The notes below the pieces were generated by a model. The model was not told where the DNA came from, searched no databases, and worked only from the letters and a program-made list of their open reading frames with translations. Shown here piece by piece: positions 17,113-26,033 of a stretch of 64,000 nucleotides of DNA. The stretch's first letter is position 1, and the number at the start of each line of letters is the position of its first letter. Made by a program: the position numbers and the translations under genes. The DNA lies in the NCBI GenBank assembly GCA_016713435.1, contig JADJPD010000001.1, positions 558,001 through 622,000 of the forward strand. The letters are read 5' to 3'. Source of the DNA: Gemmatimonadota bacterium. Its GTDB lineage: Bacteria > Gemmatimonadota > Gemmatimonadetes > Gemmatimonadales > GWC2-71-9.

Positions 17113-18435
17113 ATGTCACGCTCCGTCGCCTGCCGCCACCTCGCGGTTGTTGTCGCCCTCGTGCTGCCCCTCGCGCGCCTCGCCGCGCAGCAGGCCCCGG
17201 TGGGCCCGCGGAGCGTCATCCACGCCGGCCGCCTCATTGACGGCGAGGGCGACCAGGTGCGCACCGACCAGGGCATCCTGGTGGAGAACGGTCCTCGTGA
17301 GGGGTGGGCCCTGGCCCAGGTCCGCGCCGCCGTAAGCGACGCCCCGGTCATCGAGTCGGCGACCGCACCGTGCTCCCCGGCCTCATCGACGCCCACACCC
17401 ACCTCCTGCTCCAGGGTGACATCACCGCCCAGGACTACGACGACCAGCTCCTCAAGGAATCGATCCCCTACCGCGCCATCCGCGCCACCGCCGCCGCCCG
17501 CACCGCCCTGCTGAACGGCTTCACCACCCTGCGTGACGTCGAGACCGAGGGCGCCATGTACGCCGACGTGGACCTGAAGACGGCCATCAGCCGGGGCGTC
17601 ATTCCCGGCCCCCGGCTGTTCGTCTCCACCCGCGCCTTCAGTGCCACCGGCATGTACCCGCTCTCCGGGTACTCCTGGGAGCTCAAGGTGCCGGACGGGG
17701 TGCAGATCGTGGATGGCGTGGACAACATCCGCCGCGCCGTGCGCGAGCAGGTGAAGTACGGCGCCGACTGGATCAAGGTCTACGTGGACCGCCGCTACTA
17801 CGCCGGCGAGGACGGCCGGCTCCACAGCTGGGTCAACTACACCGACGAGGAGCTCAAGGCCTTCGCCGACGAGACCCACCGGCTCGGCAAGAAGATCGCC
17901 GGCCACGCCATCGGCTGGGACGGCATCGACGCGGCGCTCCGCGCGGGCTTCAACACCATCGAGCACGCCGACGGCCTCACCCCCGACCTCATCGACCGCA
18001 TGGTGCGCCAGAAGGTGTACTGGTGCCCCACCATCTTCGTCGGCGCCTACGTGGCCGAGGGCCGCGGCGGCATCTGGCCGCGGATGGTGGAATACATGCG
18101 CGTCGCCTTCGGTGAGGCGGTGCGCCGCGGCGCCTCCCCCTACATCAGCTACGGCACCGACGCAGGCGGCTACGCCTGGACGGAGCCGCAGGCGCGCGAG
18201 ATGAGCTACATGGTGCGCTACGGCATGCCGCCGATGCAGGTCCTCAAGAGCGCCACCAGCGTCGCCGCCCGCCTCCTCGACCAGACCGCCAACGTCGGGT
18301 CCATCGCCGAGGGCCGCTTCGCCGACCTCATCGCCATCCAGGGGACCCGCTCCAGGACATCACCCGCATGGAGCACGTGGCTTCGTCATGAAGAACGGCG
18401 TCGTCTACAAGCGGGACGGGCGGGAGGTCTTCTAG
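17113..18435 (+). pseudogene. Exported metal-dependent amidohydrolase, three apparent single-base deletions
   Basis: The conceptual protein of about 440 residues has a signal peptide (MSRSVACRHLAVVVALVLPL), an N-terminal composite beta domain, the zinc motif LPGLIDAHTHL, a TIM barrel with later metal ligands in AGHAIGWD and NTIEHADG, Asp in YGTDAGG, and a C-terminal GSIAEGRFADL segment. It resembles imidazolonepropionase-like or prolidase-type exported amidohydrolases. The frame shifts by -1 near 17354 (VIE-LGDRT expected), near 18343 (four G where five are needed), and near 18380 (HV-FVMKNG). All three are missing bases, and flanking residues are well preserved, which suggests sequence error or very recent decay. 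The substrate is unknown. Confidence 0.8.
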
Positions 18436-18452
18436 GATCGGAGTCGGTGTCC

Positions 18453-18560
18453 TGCTTCACCGCAGAGGCGCAGAGACGCGGAGGGCCGCAGAGAACAACG
18501 TTGGCGTTGTTCCTCTGCGGCCCTCTGCTCCTCTGCTCCTCTGCGCCTCTGCGGTGAGAA
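18453..18560. repeat. CTCTGCG-type intergenic repeat, inverted pair
   Basis: A purine-rich arm (18453-18499, with CCGCAGAGGCGCAGAGACG) faces its complement (18506-18560, with CTCTGCGCCTCTGCGGTGAG), giving a long imperfect hairpin between two converging genes. Related copies occur at 23513-23748 and 28177-28221. The units repeat at about seven bases (GCAGAGG). It may act as a bidirectional terminator. Confidence 0.75.
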
Positions 18561-18578
18561 CCCGCGCCGAGCCCCGCC

Positions 18579-20206
18579 TTACTCGGCTCCATGAACGGAT
18601 ACCTGTAGTCCACCGGCGGCACCAGCGTTTCCTTGATGCTCCGCGCCGAGACCCAGCGGAGGAGGTTGAGCACGGAGCCGGCCTTGTCGTTGGTGCCGCT
18701 GGCGCGCGCGCCGCCGAAGGGCTGCTGGCCCACCACCGCGCCGGTCGGCTTGTCGTTGAGGTAGAAGTTGCCCGCCGCGTGCCGGAGCTCGCGCTCGGCC
18801 TCCGCCAGGGCCATGCGGTCCTGCGCGAAGACGGCGCCGGTGAGCGCGTACGGCGTCGTGGTGTCCACCACCTTGAGGATCTCCGCCCAGCGCGCGTCCG
18901 GGTACACGTGGAGCGTCAGGACCGGCCCGAACAGCTCCTCGCACATGGTGCGGTAGCCCGGGTCCTCCACTTGGAGCAGCGTGGGCTCAATGAAGTAACC
19001 CACGTCGTCCTTCGCGTTGCCGCCGTGGAGGATGGTGACGCCCGCGTCCTTCTTCGCCTGCGCCAGGTAGCCGGTGATCCGGGTGTACGCCTTCCGGTCG
19101 ATCACGGCGCCCATGAAGTTCCGGAAGTCGCGCACGTCGCCCATGCGGATGTCCGCCATCATGGCGAGCACGCGTTCCTTGACCTTGGGCCACAGGCTCT
19201 GCGGGATGTACGCCCGGCTCGCGGCGCTGCACTTCTGGCCCTGGTACTCGTAGGCGCCGCGCACCAGCCCCACCGCCACCGCGTCCGCGTCGGCGCTCGG
19301 GTGCGCCAGCACGAAGTCCTTGCCGCCGGTCTCCCCAACGATCCGCGGGTAGCCGCGGTAATGGCCGAGGTTCCCCGCCACCGTGGACCAGAGCTGGTTG
19401 AAGACGGCCGTGCTGCCCGTGAAGTGGATGCCCGCCAGCTCCCGGTGGCCCAGCAGCGCGGTGCTCACCTGCACGGCCTCGCCCGGCAGGAAGTTGATGA
19501 CGCCGGGCGGCAGCCCCGCCGCCTCGAGGATCTTCATCACGTAGTAGTTGCTGAGCAGCGCCGTGTGCGACGGCTTCCACACCGCCACGTTGCCCATGAG
19601 CGCCGGCGCGGTCGGGAGGTTGCCGCCGATCGCCGTGAAGTTGAACGGCGTGATGGCGTACACGAACCCCTCGAGCGGCCGGTGGTCCGTCCGGTTCCAC
19701 ATCCCCGGTCCCGACTCCGGCTGCTCCGTGTACAGCCGCTCGGCGAAGCCCACGTTGAAGCGCCAGAAGTCGATCAGCTCGCAGGCGCTGTCGATCTCCG
19801 CCTGGAACGCCGTCTTGCCCTGCCCGAGCATCGTGGCCGCGTTCACCGTGGCACGCCACGGGCCCGCCAGCAGGTCCGCCGCCTTGAGCAGCACCGCCGC
19901 CCGGTCCTCGAACCGCGTCCCCTGCCACTGCTTCCACGCCTCGAGCGACGACGCGATGGCCGCGTCGATGGTCTTGGCATCCGCCAAGTGCGCCTTCGCC
20001 AGCACGCGCTTGTGGTCGTGCGGCGAGGTCACGTCGATGACGTTCCCGGTGCGGATCTCCTTGCCGCCCACGATCACCGGGATCTCGACCGTCTCCCCGG
20101 CCATCGACTCCAGCCGCGCCTTGAGCGCCGCCCGCTCGGCGGACCCCGGTGCGTAGTTGAGGATGGGCTCGTTGCGGGGACGCGGAATGTTGGGCACGCC
20201 ACTCAT
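18579..20206 (-). CDS. pruA: 1-pyrroline-5-carboxylate dehydrogenase (L-glutamate gamma-semialdehyde dehydrogenase)
   Basis: This NAD-dependent aldehyde dehydrogenase completes proline oxidation to glutamate. The sequence shows ITPFNFTAIGGNLPTAPALM, FTGSTAVFNQLW, the catalytic Glu in RIVGETGGKDF, the catalytic Cys in YQGQKCSAASR, and FGGARASGTNDKAG, all typical of the RocA/PruA group of about 543 residues. The given frame reads past YRYPFME and through the repeat to 18386; one missing base near 18590 would place a TAA at 18579 and give the normal length of 542. I therefore end the gene at 18579. A weak promoter TTCCCG-N17-TAATCT lies upstream. No proline dehydrogenase gene is nearby. Confidence 0.9.
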
Positions 20207-20344
20207 CGGGACTCCACGACTGGGGGTGAGGGCGGGGAGATTAGCCGGGCGGCTGGCTTTCGGGAAGTCGCCTGGGCGCCGACCATCCGCGCGGCGTCCT
20301 TCGAGCACCCCGCAGCCCCGGAACCAGGCGCCGCCGATGCGATC

Positions 20345-21556
20345 TCAAGGATCATGCACGAGGGTCGAGATCGAGGCGGCGGAGCTCCGCTCCGCCGCCA
20401 CCGGCCCCGACCGCCGCGCCGGCGCCGCGGGCCGCGGCCCGCCGAGGAGCTGCACCGCGCTCGGCTGCACCGTGACCGTCCACTGCCGGTCGTAGTGCAC
20501 GCAGAGCTTCTCGTGCACCAGCCGCGACAACTCGATCTCGAGGTCGTACCCGCGCGCCGGCGGTTCCCCGGTCCCGTCGGCGCGGAAATGCAGCGCCACC
20601 GAGGCGCCGAGGTCGGTCTCCCCGACGATCCGGCCGTCCACCCGGTTGACGCGCCGCGCCCCCGCATGCTCGTGCCGGTCCTTGCGCATGAGCCGCACGT
20701 GCTCGGGATGCACGAAGAACCCCACCCGCGTGCCCGCGGCCGGCAGGTCGGGCCGCTCCGGCCAGTTGGCCGCCTGCAGCTCCTGCCCCCGCCACAGCAG
20801 CCGGATGAACTCGGGCGTGCTCTCCAGCACCTCGCCCTCGAGGATGTTGCGGATCCCGAGCACGCTCGCCACCGCCGGGGAGGCGGGGCGCGCCAGCACC
20901 TCGCTCTTGGCGCCCTGCTGCAGCACCCGGCCATTGTCGTACACCACGATCTGGTCCGCGAGCTGGCAGGCCTCGCCGAGGTCGTGCGTCACCACCACGG
21001 CGGTCTTCCCGAAGCCGCGGAGCGCCACCGCCAGGTCATCGCGGAGCGCGCGGCGGAGCGGGCTGTCGAGGGCGGCGAGCGGCTCGTCGAGCAGCAGCAG
21101 GTCGGGGTCCACCGCCAGCGCGCGCCCCAGCGCCACCCGCTGCTGCTGCCCGCCCGAGAGCACCGCGGGGCGGAGGTCGCGCGCCGCGACGAGGCCCAGG
21201 CGCTCCAGCATCTCCTCCACCCGCGCCTTCCGCTGCTTCGACGGCCAGCGGCCCAGCCCGTAGGCGATGTTCTCCGCCACCGACAGGTGCGGGAACAGCG
21301 CGTAGCCCTGGAACACCATGCCGAGGCGGCGGTCGCGCGTCTTGTGGTTGATGCCGTGCGTGGCGTCGTAGATCACCCGCCCCCGCACCGACACCAGGCC
21401 GCCGTCCGGCCGCACCAGCCCCGCCAGGCATTGCAGGGTGAGCGACTTCCCCGCCCCCGACGGCCCGAACAGCGCCACCACCCCCTCGTGCGCCTCCCAC
21501 TTCACGTCGAGCGTGAAACCGGGCAGCCGCTTGAACAGCTCCACCCCGAGGATCAC
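20345..21556 (-). CDS. modC: Molybdate ABC transporter ATP-binding protein
   Basis: The protein has 403 residues starting at GTG 21556, which overlaps the modB stop as GTGA. Walker A is FGPSGAGKS, the signature is VLSGGQQQRVALGRAL, Walker B is LLLLDEPLAALD, and the H-loop is VVVTHDLGEA. The region after residue about 240 is a TOBE-type domain that can bind oxyanion, as in ModC. A Pro/Ala-rich tail follows. It powers molybdate uptake with the adjoining ModA and ModB. Confidence 0.93.
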   Translation of the reverse strand: MILGVELFKRLPGFTLDVKWEAHEGVVALFGPSGAGKSLTLQCLAGLVRPDGGLVSVRGRVIYDATHGINHKTRDRRLGMVFQGYALFPHLSVAENIAYGLGRWPSKQRKARVEEMLERLGLVAARDLRPAVLSGGQQQRVALGRALAVDPDLLLLDEPLAALDSPLRRALRDDLAVALRGFGKTAVVVTHDLGEACQLADQIVVYDNGRVLQQGAKSEVLARPASPAVASVLGIRNILEGEVLESTPEFIRLLWRGQELQAANWPERPDLPAAGTRVGFFVHPEHVRLMRKDRHEHAGARRVNRVDGRIVGETDLGASVALHFRADGTGEPPARGYDLEIELSRLVHEKLCVHYDRQWTVTVQPSAVQLLGGPRPAAPARRSGPVAAERSSAASISTLVHDP

Positions 21557-22209
21557 GCCGCCACCTCCCGCGGCCGCAGCAGCCACCCGGTCATGAGCAG
21601 CACCAGCGCCACCCCGATCATGGTGAGCAGCGCCAGCTGGTTGGCGGCCTCGAGGTGGTTGGCCTGCACGTGGTCATAGATGGCGAGCGGGATCGTCTGC
21701 GTCCGCCCCGGGATGTTCCCCGCCACCATCAGCGTGATCCCGAACTCGCCCACCGCGCGGCAGAAGGCCAGCATGGTCCCCGCCAGCACCCCGCGCCAGG
21801 CCAGCGGCAGCGTCACCGTCCAGAACACGCTCCACTCCCCGCGGCCCAGGGTGCGGGCCGCCTGCTCCACCCGCGTGTCCACCAGCTCGAACCCCGCCTG
21901 CGCCGCCCGCGTGAACATCGCGAACGATCCCGCCCACGCGGCGAGCACCGCGCCCCGCCAGGTGAACGCCAGCTCGATCCCCCACGACTCGAGCAGCGCC
22001 CCCACCGGCCCCGTCCGGCTCACCAGCACCAGCAGGTAGTAGCCGAGCACCGTCGGGGGCAGCACCAGCGGCAGCATCAGCAGCGCCTCGACGAGCGACC
22101 GTCCCGGGAACCGCGTGCGCCCGAGCAGCCACGCCAGCGGCAGCCCCGTCAGGAGCGTCACCAGCGTGGCCATCCCCGCCACCTTGAGCGACAGGATCAC
22201 CGGCGACAT
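21553..22209 (-). CDS. modB: Molybdate ABC transporter permease
   Basis: This 218-residue inner-membrane protein has about five hydrophobic helices, beginning SLKVAGMATLVTLLTGLPLAWLL. The permease EAA-type loop is RTLGRGEWSVFWTVTLPLAWRGVLAG. Length and the ILLPPTVLGYYLLVL-like segment (LMLPLVLPPTVLGYYLLV) are typical of ModB. Start and stop overlap modA (TGATG) and modC (GTGA), giving a tightly coupled operon. Confidence 0.94.
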   Translation of the reverse strand: MSPVILSLKVAGMATLVTLLTGLPLAWLLGRTRFPGRSLVEALLMLPLVLPPTVLGYYLLVLVSRTGPVGALLESWGIELAFTWRGAVLAAWAGSFAMFTRAAQAGFELVDTRVEQAARTLGRGEWSVFWTVTLPLAWRGVLAGTMLAFCRAVGEFGITLMVAGNIPGRTQTIPLAIYDHVQANHLEAANQLALLTMIGVALVLLMTGWLLRPREVAA

Positions 22210-22976
22210 CACGGCGCCGCCGGCCGCGCAAAGCCGTTCCGCTCCAGCACCACCCACCCCTCCCCCGTCACGTAGGCGAGGAAGTCCACGGCCGCCCGCG
22301 CGTGCGGACTGCGCGCCACCACCGCCGCGGCCTGGTCGATCGGCGCGTGCAGCGCCGCGTCCACCGGCAGCGACGCCACCTCCGGCACCGTCACCACCGA
22401 CTGCGCCACGATCGCGGCCTCGACGGCCCCGGTCTGCGCGTACTGCAGCGTCTGCCGCACGTTCTCCCCAATCACGAGCTTGGGCTGGAGCGCCTGCCAG
22501 AGCCCCCTGGCGATGAGCGCCTGCTTCGCGGCCATGCCATACGGCGCCGTCTCCGGGTTGGCGATGGCCACCCGCTTCACTTCCGGCCGCCCCAGGTCGT
22601 CGAGCCCGCGGAGCGCCGCGCCATGCCGGGGCCAGGCCAGGGCCAGCCGCCCGCGGGCGTAGAGGGTGCGCGTCCCCGGCACCAGCACCCCGGCCGCGAT
22701 GAGCCGGTCCACGAACCCCGTGTTGGCCGAGAAGAACACGTCCGCCGGGGCGCCCCGCTCGATCTGGGCGGCGAGATTGCCGCTCGCGCCGATCACCGGC
22801 ACCACCGTGACGCCCGTCCGCTGCCGGAACAGGGGGCCCAGCTCCTCGAGCGCATGCGCCAGGTCCGCCGCCGCGAACACCGTGAGCGAATCCCGCCCCT
22901 GCGCCGCGAGCGGCCCCGCGAGCCCCGCCACCAGCATCGCCAGCGCCGAGCGCCGGCTCCACCGTCCACCCCTCAC
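22209..22976 (-). CDS. modA: Molybdate-binding periplasmic protein
   Basis: The protein has 255 residues including a twin-arginine-like start (SRRSALAMLVAGLAGPLAAQG) as export signal. Binding-protein landmarks are VFAAADLAHAL near the N-terminus, GASGNLAAQIERGAPADVFFSAN, and NPETAPYG, which together carry the molybdate-contacting residues of ModA. GTG 22976 overlaps the stop of the upstream regulator gene. It captures molybdate or tungstate for ModBC. Confidence 0.93.
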   Translation of the reverse strand: MRGGRWSRRSALAMLVAGLAGPLAAQGRDSLTVFAAADLAHALEELGPLFRQRTGVTVVPVIGASGNLAAQIERGAPADVFFSANTGFVDRLIAAGVLVPGTRTLYARGRLALAWPRHGAALRGLDDLGRPEVKRVAIANPETAPYGMAAKQALIARGLWQALQPKLVIGENVRQTLQYAQTGAVEAAIVAQSVVTVPEVASLPVDAALHAPIDQAAAVVARSPHARAAVDFLAYVTGEGWVVLERNGFARPAAP

Positions 22977-23362
22977 AGGTCCCTCCCGATCATCACTTCC
23001 GTCGACTTGATGACCGCCACCACGGGCGCGCCGACGGCCAGGCGGAGCCGTTCCACCGACGCGCGGGTGATGATCGCCACGAGCTCCTGGCCCCCGATGT
23101 CCACCACCACCTCGCACAGGACCCCATCGCCGTCGATGCGGTGGACGGTGCCACGCAGCTGGTTGCGAGCCGACAGCTCGACGCCCCGGATCACCGCCTC
23201 CTCCGGCGCCTGACCGAGCAGCGCGTCGATCCGGTTCCGGGGAAACAGCCACTTCCGCCCCACCCGCGTCGCGGGCAGCCGCCCGGCGCGCGCCAGGGCC
23301 TGCACCCGCTTCACGTTGAGCCGGAGGATCCGCGCCGTCTCGGCGGCACTGAGGAGTTCCAT
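22973..23362 (-). CDS. HTH (excisionase-type) - TOBE fusion, probable molybdate-responsive regulator
   Basis: The protein has 129 residues in two parts. Residues 1-50 are a MerR/excisionase-like winged helix (LSAAETARILRLNVKRVQAL, LPATRVGRKWLFPRNRID). Residues about 62-128 form a TOBE/Mop domain (RNQLRGTVHRIDGDGVLCEVVVDIGGQELVAIITRASVERLRL...), which binds molybdate or tungstate. It is the first gene of the mod operon and overlaps modA. The architecture suggests a small ModE substitute that senses molybdate and binds DNA, but DNA binding has not been shown; a molybdate-storage role is the alternative. Confidence 0.85.
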   Translation of the reverse strand: MELLSAAETARILRLNVKRVQALARAGRLPATRVGRKWLFPRNRIDALLGQAPEEAVIRGVELSARNQLRGTVHRIDGDGVLCEVVVDIGGQELVAIITRASVERLRLAVGAPVVAVIKSTEVMIGRDL

Positions 23363-23408
23363 GGTCGTCCCTTGTATGCCCTTGCGTGACCCGCCGCTCG
23401 GGTCGCTT

Positions 23409-23436
23409 AGGTTATCCAGGGACACGGAAAGCGCAA
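23409..23436 (-). promoter_or_regulatory. Predicted promoter of the mod operon
   Basis: On the minus strand TTGCGC (23436-23431) and TAACCT (23414-23409) are 16 bases apart, 47 bases upstream of the HTH-TOBE start. It fits the local TTGnnn-N16..18-TAnnnT pattern. Confidence 0.45.
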
Positions 23437-23512
23437 GATCGGCTGGCGGGTTCCCGGGCAGGGCTTCGTTGGCGCGCGCGGCAGGCTCGAGACTTGGCGG
23501 GCTTCCGGTGTG

Positions 23513-23748
23513 TCTCAACGCAGAGGCGCGGAGGGCGCGGAGGGGCGCAGAGGGCATCGAGCCCGGGGGGACCGCGTTGCCAACCCCGAGCCCGATATTC
23601 TGTTGGTGGGGATCCTCGAAAGGTCGGGGCGTTGCCAGACCCGAACGCACACCCACAAAGACACAGCGGGCTCACCGTGAGGTGAACCCACCAGCCCTGC
23701 GCAGTTCCTCTGCGCCCCTCTGCGCCCTCTGCGTCTCTGCGTTGAGCT
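23513..23748. repeat. Second CTCTGCG-type repeat, arms around a spacer
   Basis: CAACGCAGAGGCGCGGAG (from 23518) and its inverted partner CTCTGCGTCTCTGCGTTG (to about 23743) enclose roughly 140 bases. The region between the mod operon and the response regulator (23363-23792) contains this element and no convincing gene. Confidence 0.7.
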
Positions 23749-23792
23749 CGCAGCGCCCCGCCCCGGCAACGCCCGCGGCGACCCCCCATGCG

Positions 23793-24230
23793 TCACTTCA
23801 CGAGCGCCGCCACCACGTCGAGGAACTGCATCGGGTCGATCGGCTTCCGCATCACCGCCTTGGCCCCGTGCTGGGCGGCGATGATGTCCACCTCGGGCGA
23901 GATGTCCTGGGTCACCACCACCACGGGGATGTCCTTGGTGTGGGCGCTCCGGGTGAGCTGGTGCAGCATCGCCGGCCCGCCGCCGCCCGGCATGTGCCAG
24001 TCGAGCAGGATCAGCTTGGGGTGCCGCCGCTGCGTCAGCATGAACCCCTGGATGGAGTCGTACGCCGCCGTGCAGGTGATCCCCCGCGTGGCGAGCGCGG
24101 CCGTGAGCAGGCGCGTCATGTCGGGGTCGTCGTCCACCACCAGCACGTAGGGCTGCTCGCTGGCGTGCGCGGACCCGCCTCCGGCGAGGCCGTACTTGAG
24201 CTGCACCGATGGACGCGGGGTCTCCCCCAT
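23793..24230 (-). CDS. Single-domain response regulator
   Basis: This 145-residue protein consists of a 20-residue N-terminal tail and one CheY-like receiver domain: acidic pair VVDDDPDMT, phospho-acceptor Asp in LILLDWHMPGG, Thr in VVVTQD and Lys in AVMRKPID. There is no output domain, so it should act by protein interaction or as a phosphorelay intermediate. AGGAGG precedes the ATG. No partner kinase is adjacent; the next genes are metabolic. Confidence 0.92.
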   Translation of the reverse strand: MGETPRPSVQLKYGLAGGGSAHASEQPYVLVVDDDPDMTRLLTAALATRGITCTAAYDSIQGFMLTQRRHPKLILLDWHMPGGGGPAMLHQLTRSAHTKDIPVVVVTQDISPEVDIIAAQHGAKAVMRKPIDPMQFLDVVAALVK

Positions 24231-24429
24231 GAGGCCTCCTTTCCGCAGGCGGCGGCGCCCCACGGCGCTCGTCCCCACCTTCCACTCTCGGCCGCGCCTG
24301 CCGATACGTGAGCGGCGGGTGCCCGAATGCCGGACCGGCCCGGAATGACCTTCGGGGTCGGGTACGGCGGTATCTCGTTATCCTGCAATGAGTTGGTTTA
24401 TCGGCAATCTGTCAACCCCCAAACGCCAT

Positions 24430-24638
24430 CGGGCATGCCCGACCCCCGGGGGGGCTGGACAGCCCCGGGGCGGTCCCCCCAGACTGGGCATGCGTCGCCT
24501 GACTCAGTCAGGGGGCGCGTTTGATTCTCCCGACACCCGGGAGGTTCGATCTCGCGACTGACTGCACCCTTGAGTCGCGACCCCTATCAGCGGGGGGGGC
24601 GAGGTGAGCCTGGGGACAACGGCCCGACGCATCGGGCC
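24430..24638 (+). other. Structured leader upstream of saccharopine-dehydrogenase-like gene
   Basis: The 461-base gap 24231-24691 has no gene but is rich in hairpins: the palindrome CGGGCATGCCCG (24430-24441), CCTGACT-C-AGTCAGG (24497-24511), CTCCCG/CGGGAG (24527-24543), TCGCGACT/AGTCGCGA with a 13-base loop (24552-24580), and GGCCCGA/TCGGGCC (24621-24638). GGGCATGC also occurs twice. It could be a cis-regulatory RNA or simply GC-rich folding; I recognise no riboswitch class. Confidence 0.4.
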
Positions 24639-24691
24639 CGAGTCGAACGGCCGCCAGACCGAGGCCCGCGCCACAATGAAAAGAGGAGTTT

Positions 24692-25924
24692 GTGAAAGTC
24701 CTGGTGTTGGGCTGTGGCGCCGTGGGGACGGTGTCCGCCCGAAAGTTCGCGGAGCTCGGCTCCGTGGAGCAGCTCGTCATCGCCGATGCCGTGCCCGGCC
24801 GCGCGCAGGCCCTGGCCCAGCAGATCGGCAAGCCGCACGTGCACGCGCTCACGCTGGACGCAGGCAATCGCGACACCCTCGCCCGCGCCATCCGGGGCAC
24901 CGGTAGCACCCTCCTGCTCAACGCCGCCCTGCCGGCCACCAACCTGGTCGTGATGCGCGCCTGCCTCGATGCCGGCTGCGACTACATCGACATGGCCTCC
25001 GGCGGCGCCGAGAACGACGGGATCCCGAAGCTGACCGACCAGTTTGCGCTCCATGAGGAGTTCAAGGCCGCGGGCCGCCTCGCCCTCCTGGGCATGGGCG
25101 CCGATCCCGGCACCTCCAACGTCTACGCCGCGTACGCCGCCAAGCACCTCCTCGACGAGGTGACCGAGCTCCGCGTGCGCGACGGCGACAACGCCGTCTG
25201 CGAGGGCCACACCGGCTTCCTCGCTTACTTCAGCCCCTGGGTCTTCATCGACGAGACCACCTGCGGGGCCATCAGCTGGCACGACGGCGCCTATCACCTG
25301 GAGCCCGCGCTCAGCGGCCGGGAGGTCTTCAACTTCCCCGAGCTCGGCAACCTCACGGTGTATCACGTGGACCACGAGGAGTCGCGCACCTTTCCCATGT
25401 TCTTCCCGGGGCTCAAGGGCGCCGACTTCAAGCTCTGCATGGACGACACCACGTGGCGCACGCTCAAGGTGCTGAAGGAGCTGGGGCTCAACGGCAAGGA
25501 CAAGGTGCGGGTGGGCAACGTCGAGGTGGCGCCGCGCGACGTCGTGGTGTCGCTGCTCCCGGAGCCCTCCACGCTCGCCGGCAAGCTCCACGGCAAGACC
25601 TGCGTCGGCACGCTCTGCAGGGGGCTGCGCGACGGCCAGGAGCGCGCGTACTACATCTACAACGTGACCGACCACCAGGAGTGCTGGACCACCTACGGCG
25701 TGCAGGCCACGGCGTACCAGACCGGCCTCCCGCCCGTCCTCGCGGCCCAGCTCATCGCCAGCGGCGAGTGGCGCGGCACCGGCGTCCTCTCGCCCGAGCA
25801 GTTCGACCCGGACCCGTTCATGCGCCTGCTCGATGCGTCGGGCATGACGTGGCACATCCGCGACGAGCAGACCGGCGCCATCGACCCGGCCTACATCTGG
25901 GTCGAGGAGCCGATGGCCGCGTAA
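24692..25924 (+). CDS. Saccharopine dehydrogenase family NAD(P)-dependent enzyme
   Basis: The protein has 410 residues. The N-terminus is a Rossmann fold (VLVLGCGAVGTVSARKFAEL), then CDYIDMASGG, ALLGMGADPGTSNVYAAYAA and a C-terminal Sacchrp_dh_C-like domain. Relatives include carboxynorspermidine synthase, homospermidine synthase and lysine-pathway saccharopine dehydrogenases; sequence alone does not choose. The start is GTG at 24692, preceded by AAGAGGAG. A hairpin-rich leader lies upstream, and the gene ends at a 40-base palindrome shared with the converging PAP2 gene. Confidence 0.85.
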   Translation: MKVLVLGCGAVGTVSARKFAELGSVEQLVIADAVPGRAQALAQQIGKPHVHALTLDAGNRDTLARAIRGTGSTLLLNAALPATNLVVMRACLDAGCDYIDMASGGAENDGIPKLTDQFALHEEFKAAGRLALLGMGADPGTSNVYAAYAAKHLLDEVTELRVRDGDNAVCEGHTGFLAYFSPWVFIDETTCGAISWHDGAYHLEPALSGREVFNFPELGNLTVYHVDHEESRTFPMFFPGLKGADFKLCMDDTTWRTLKVLKELGLNGKDKVRVGNVEVAPRDVVVSLLPEPSTLAGKLHGKTCVGTLCRGLRDGQERAYYIYNVTDHQECWTTYGVQATAYQTGLPPVLAAQLIASGEWRGTGVLSPEQFDPDPFMRLLDASGMTWHIRDEQTGAIDPAYIWVEEPMAA

Positions 25925-25954
25925 CGCGCACCTCGGCCACCCCCACCCAACGCG

Positions 25955-25994
25955 ACGTCCGTAAGGGCCGAATATATTCGGCCCTTACGAACGT
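25955..25994. repeat. 40-base palindrome (GTA-GGGCCG family), convergent terminator position
   Basis: The core GTAAGGGCCGAAT/ATTCGGCCCTTAC (25961-25988) is perfectly self-complementary, and ACGTCC/GAACGT extends it with one mismatch. It sits between two converging genes and belongs to the same palindrome family as 27244-27360 and 37887-38020. A transcription end for both strands is likely. Confidence 0.8.
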
Positions 25995-26033
25995 CAGGGA
26001 GAGACGATGGCGCGTGGCGCGCGCCGGGCGTCG

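Noticed and set aside
18386..18578. C-terminal extension of the P5C dehydrogenase
   Set aside because: The extra 64 residues are translated from an intergenic repeat and the antisense of the neighbouring gene; the family length is reached at 18579 if one base is missing.
24500..24580. Possible tRNA, because of GGTTCGAT near 24543
   Set aside because: No matching acceptor, D or anticodon arms could be folded around it; the stems present do not form a cloverleaf.
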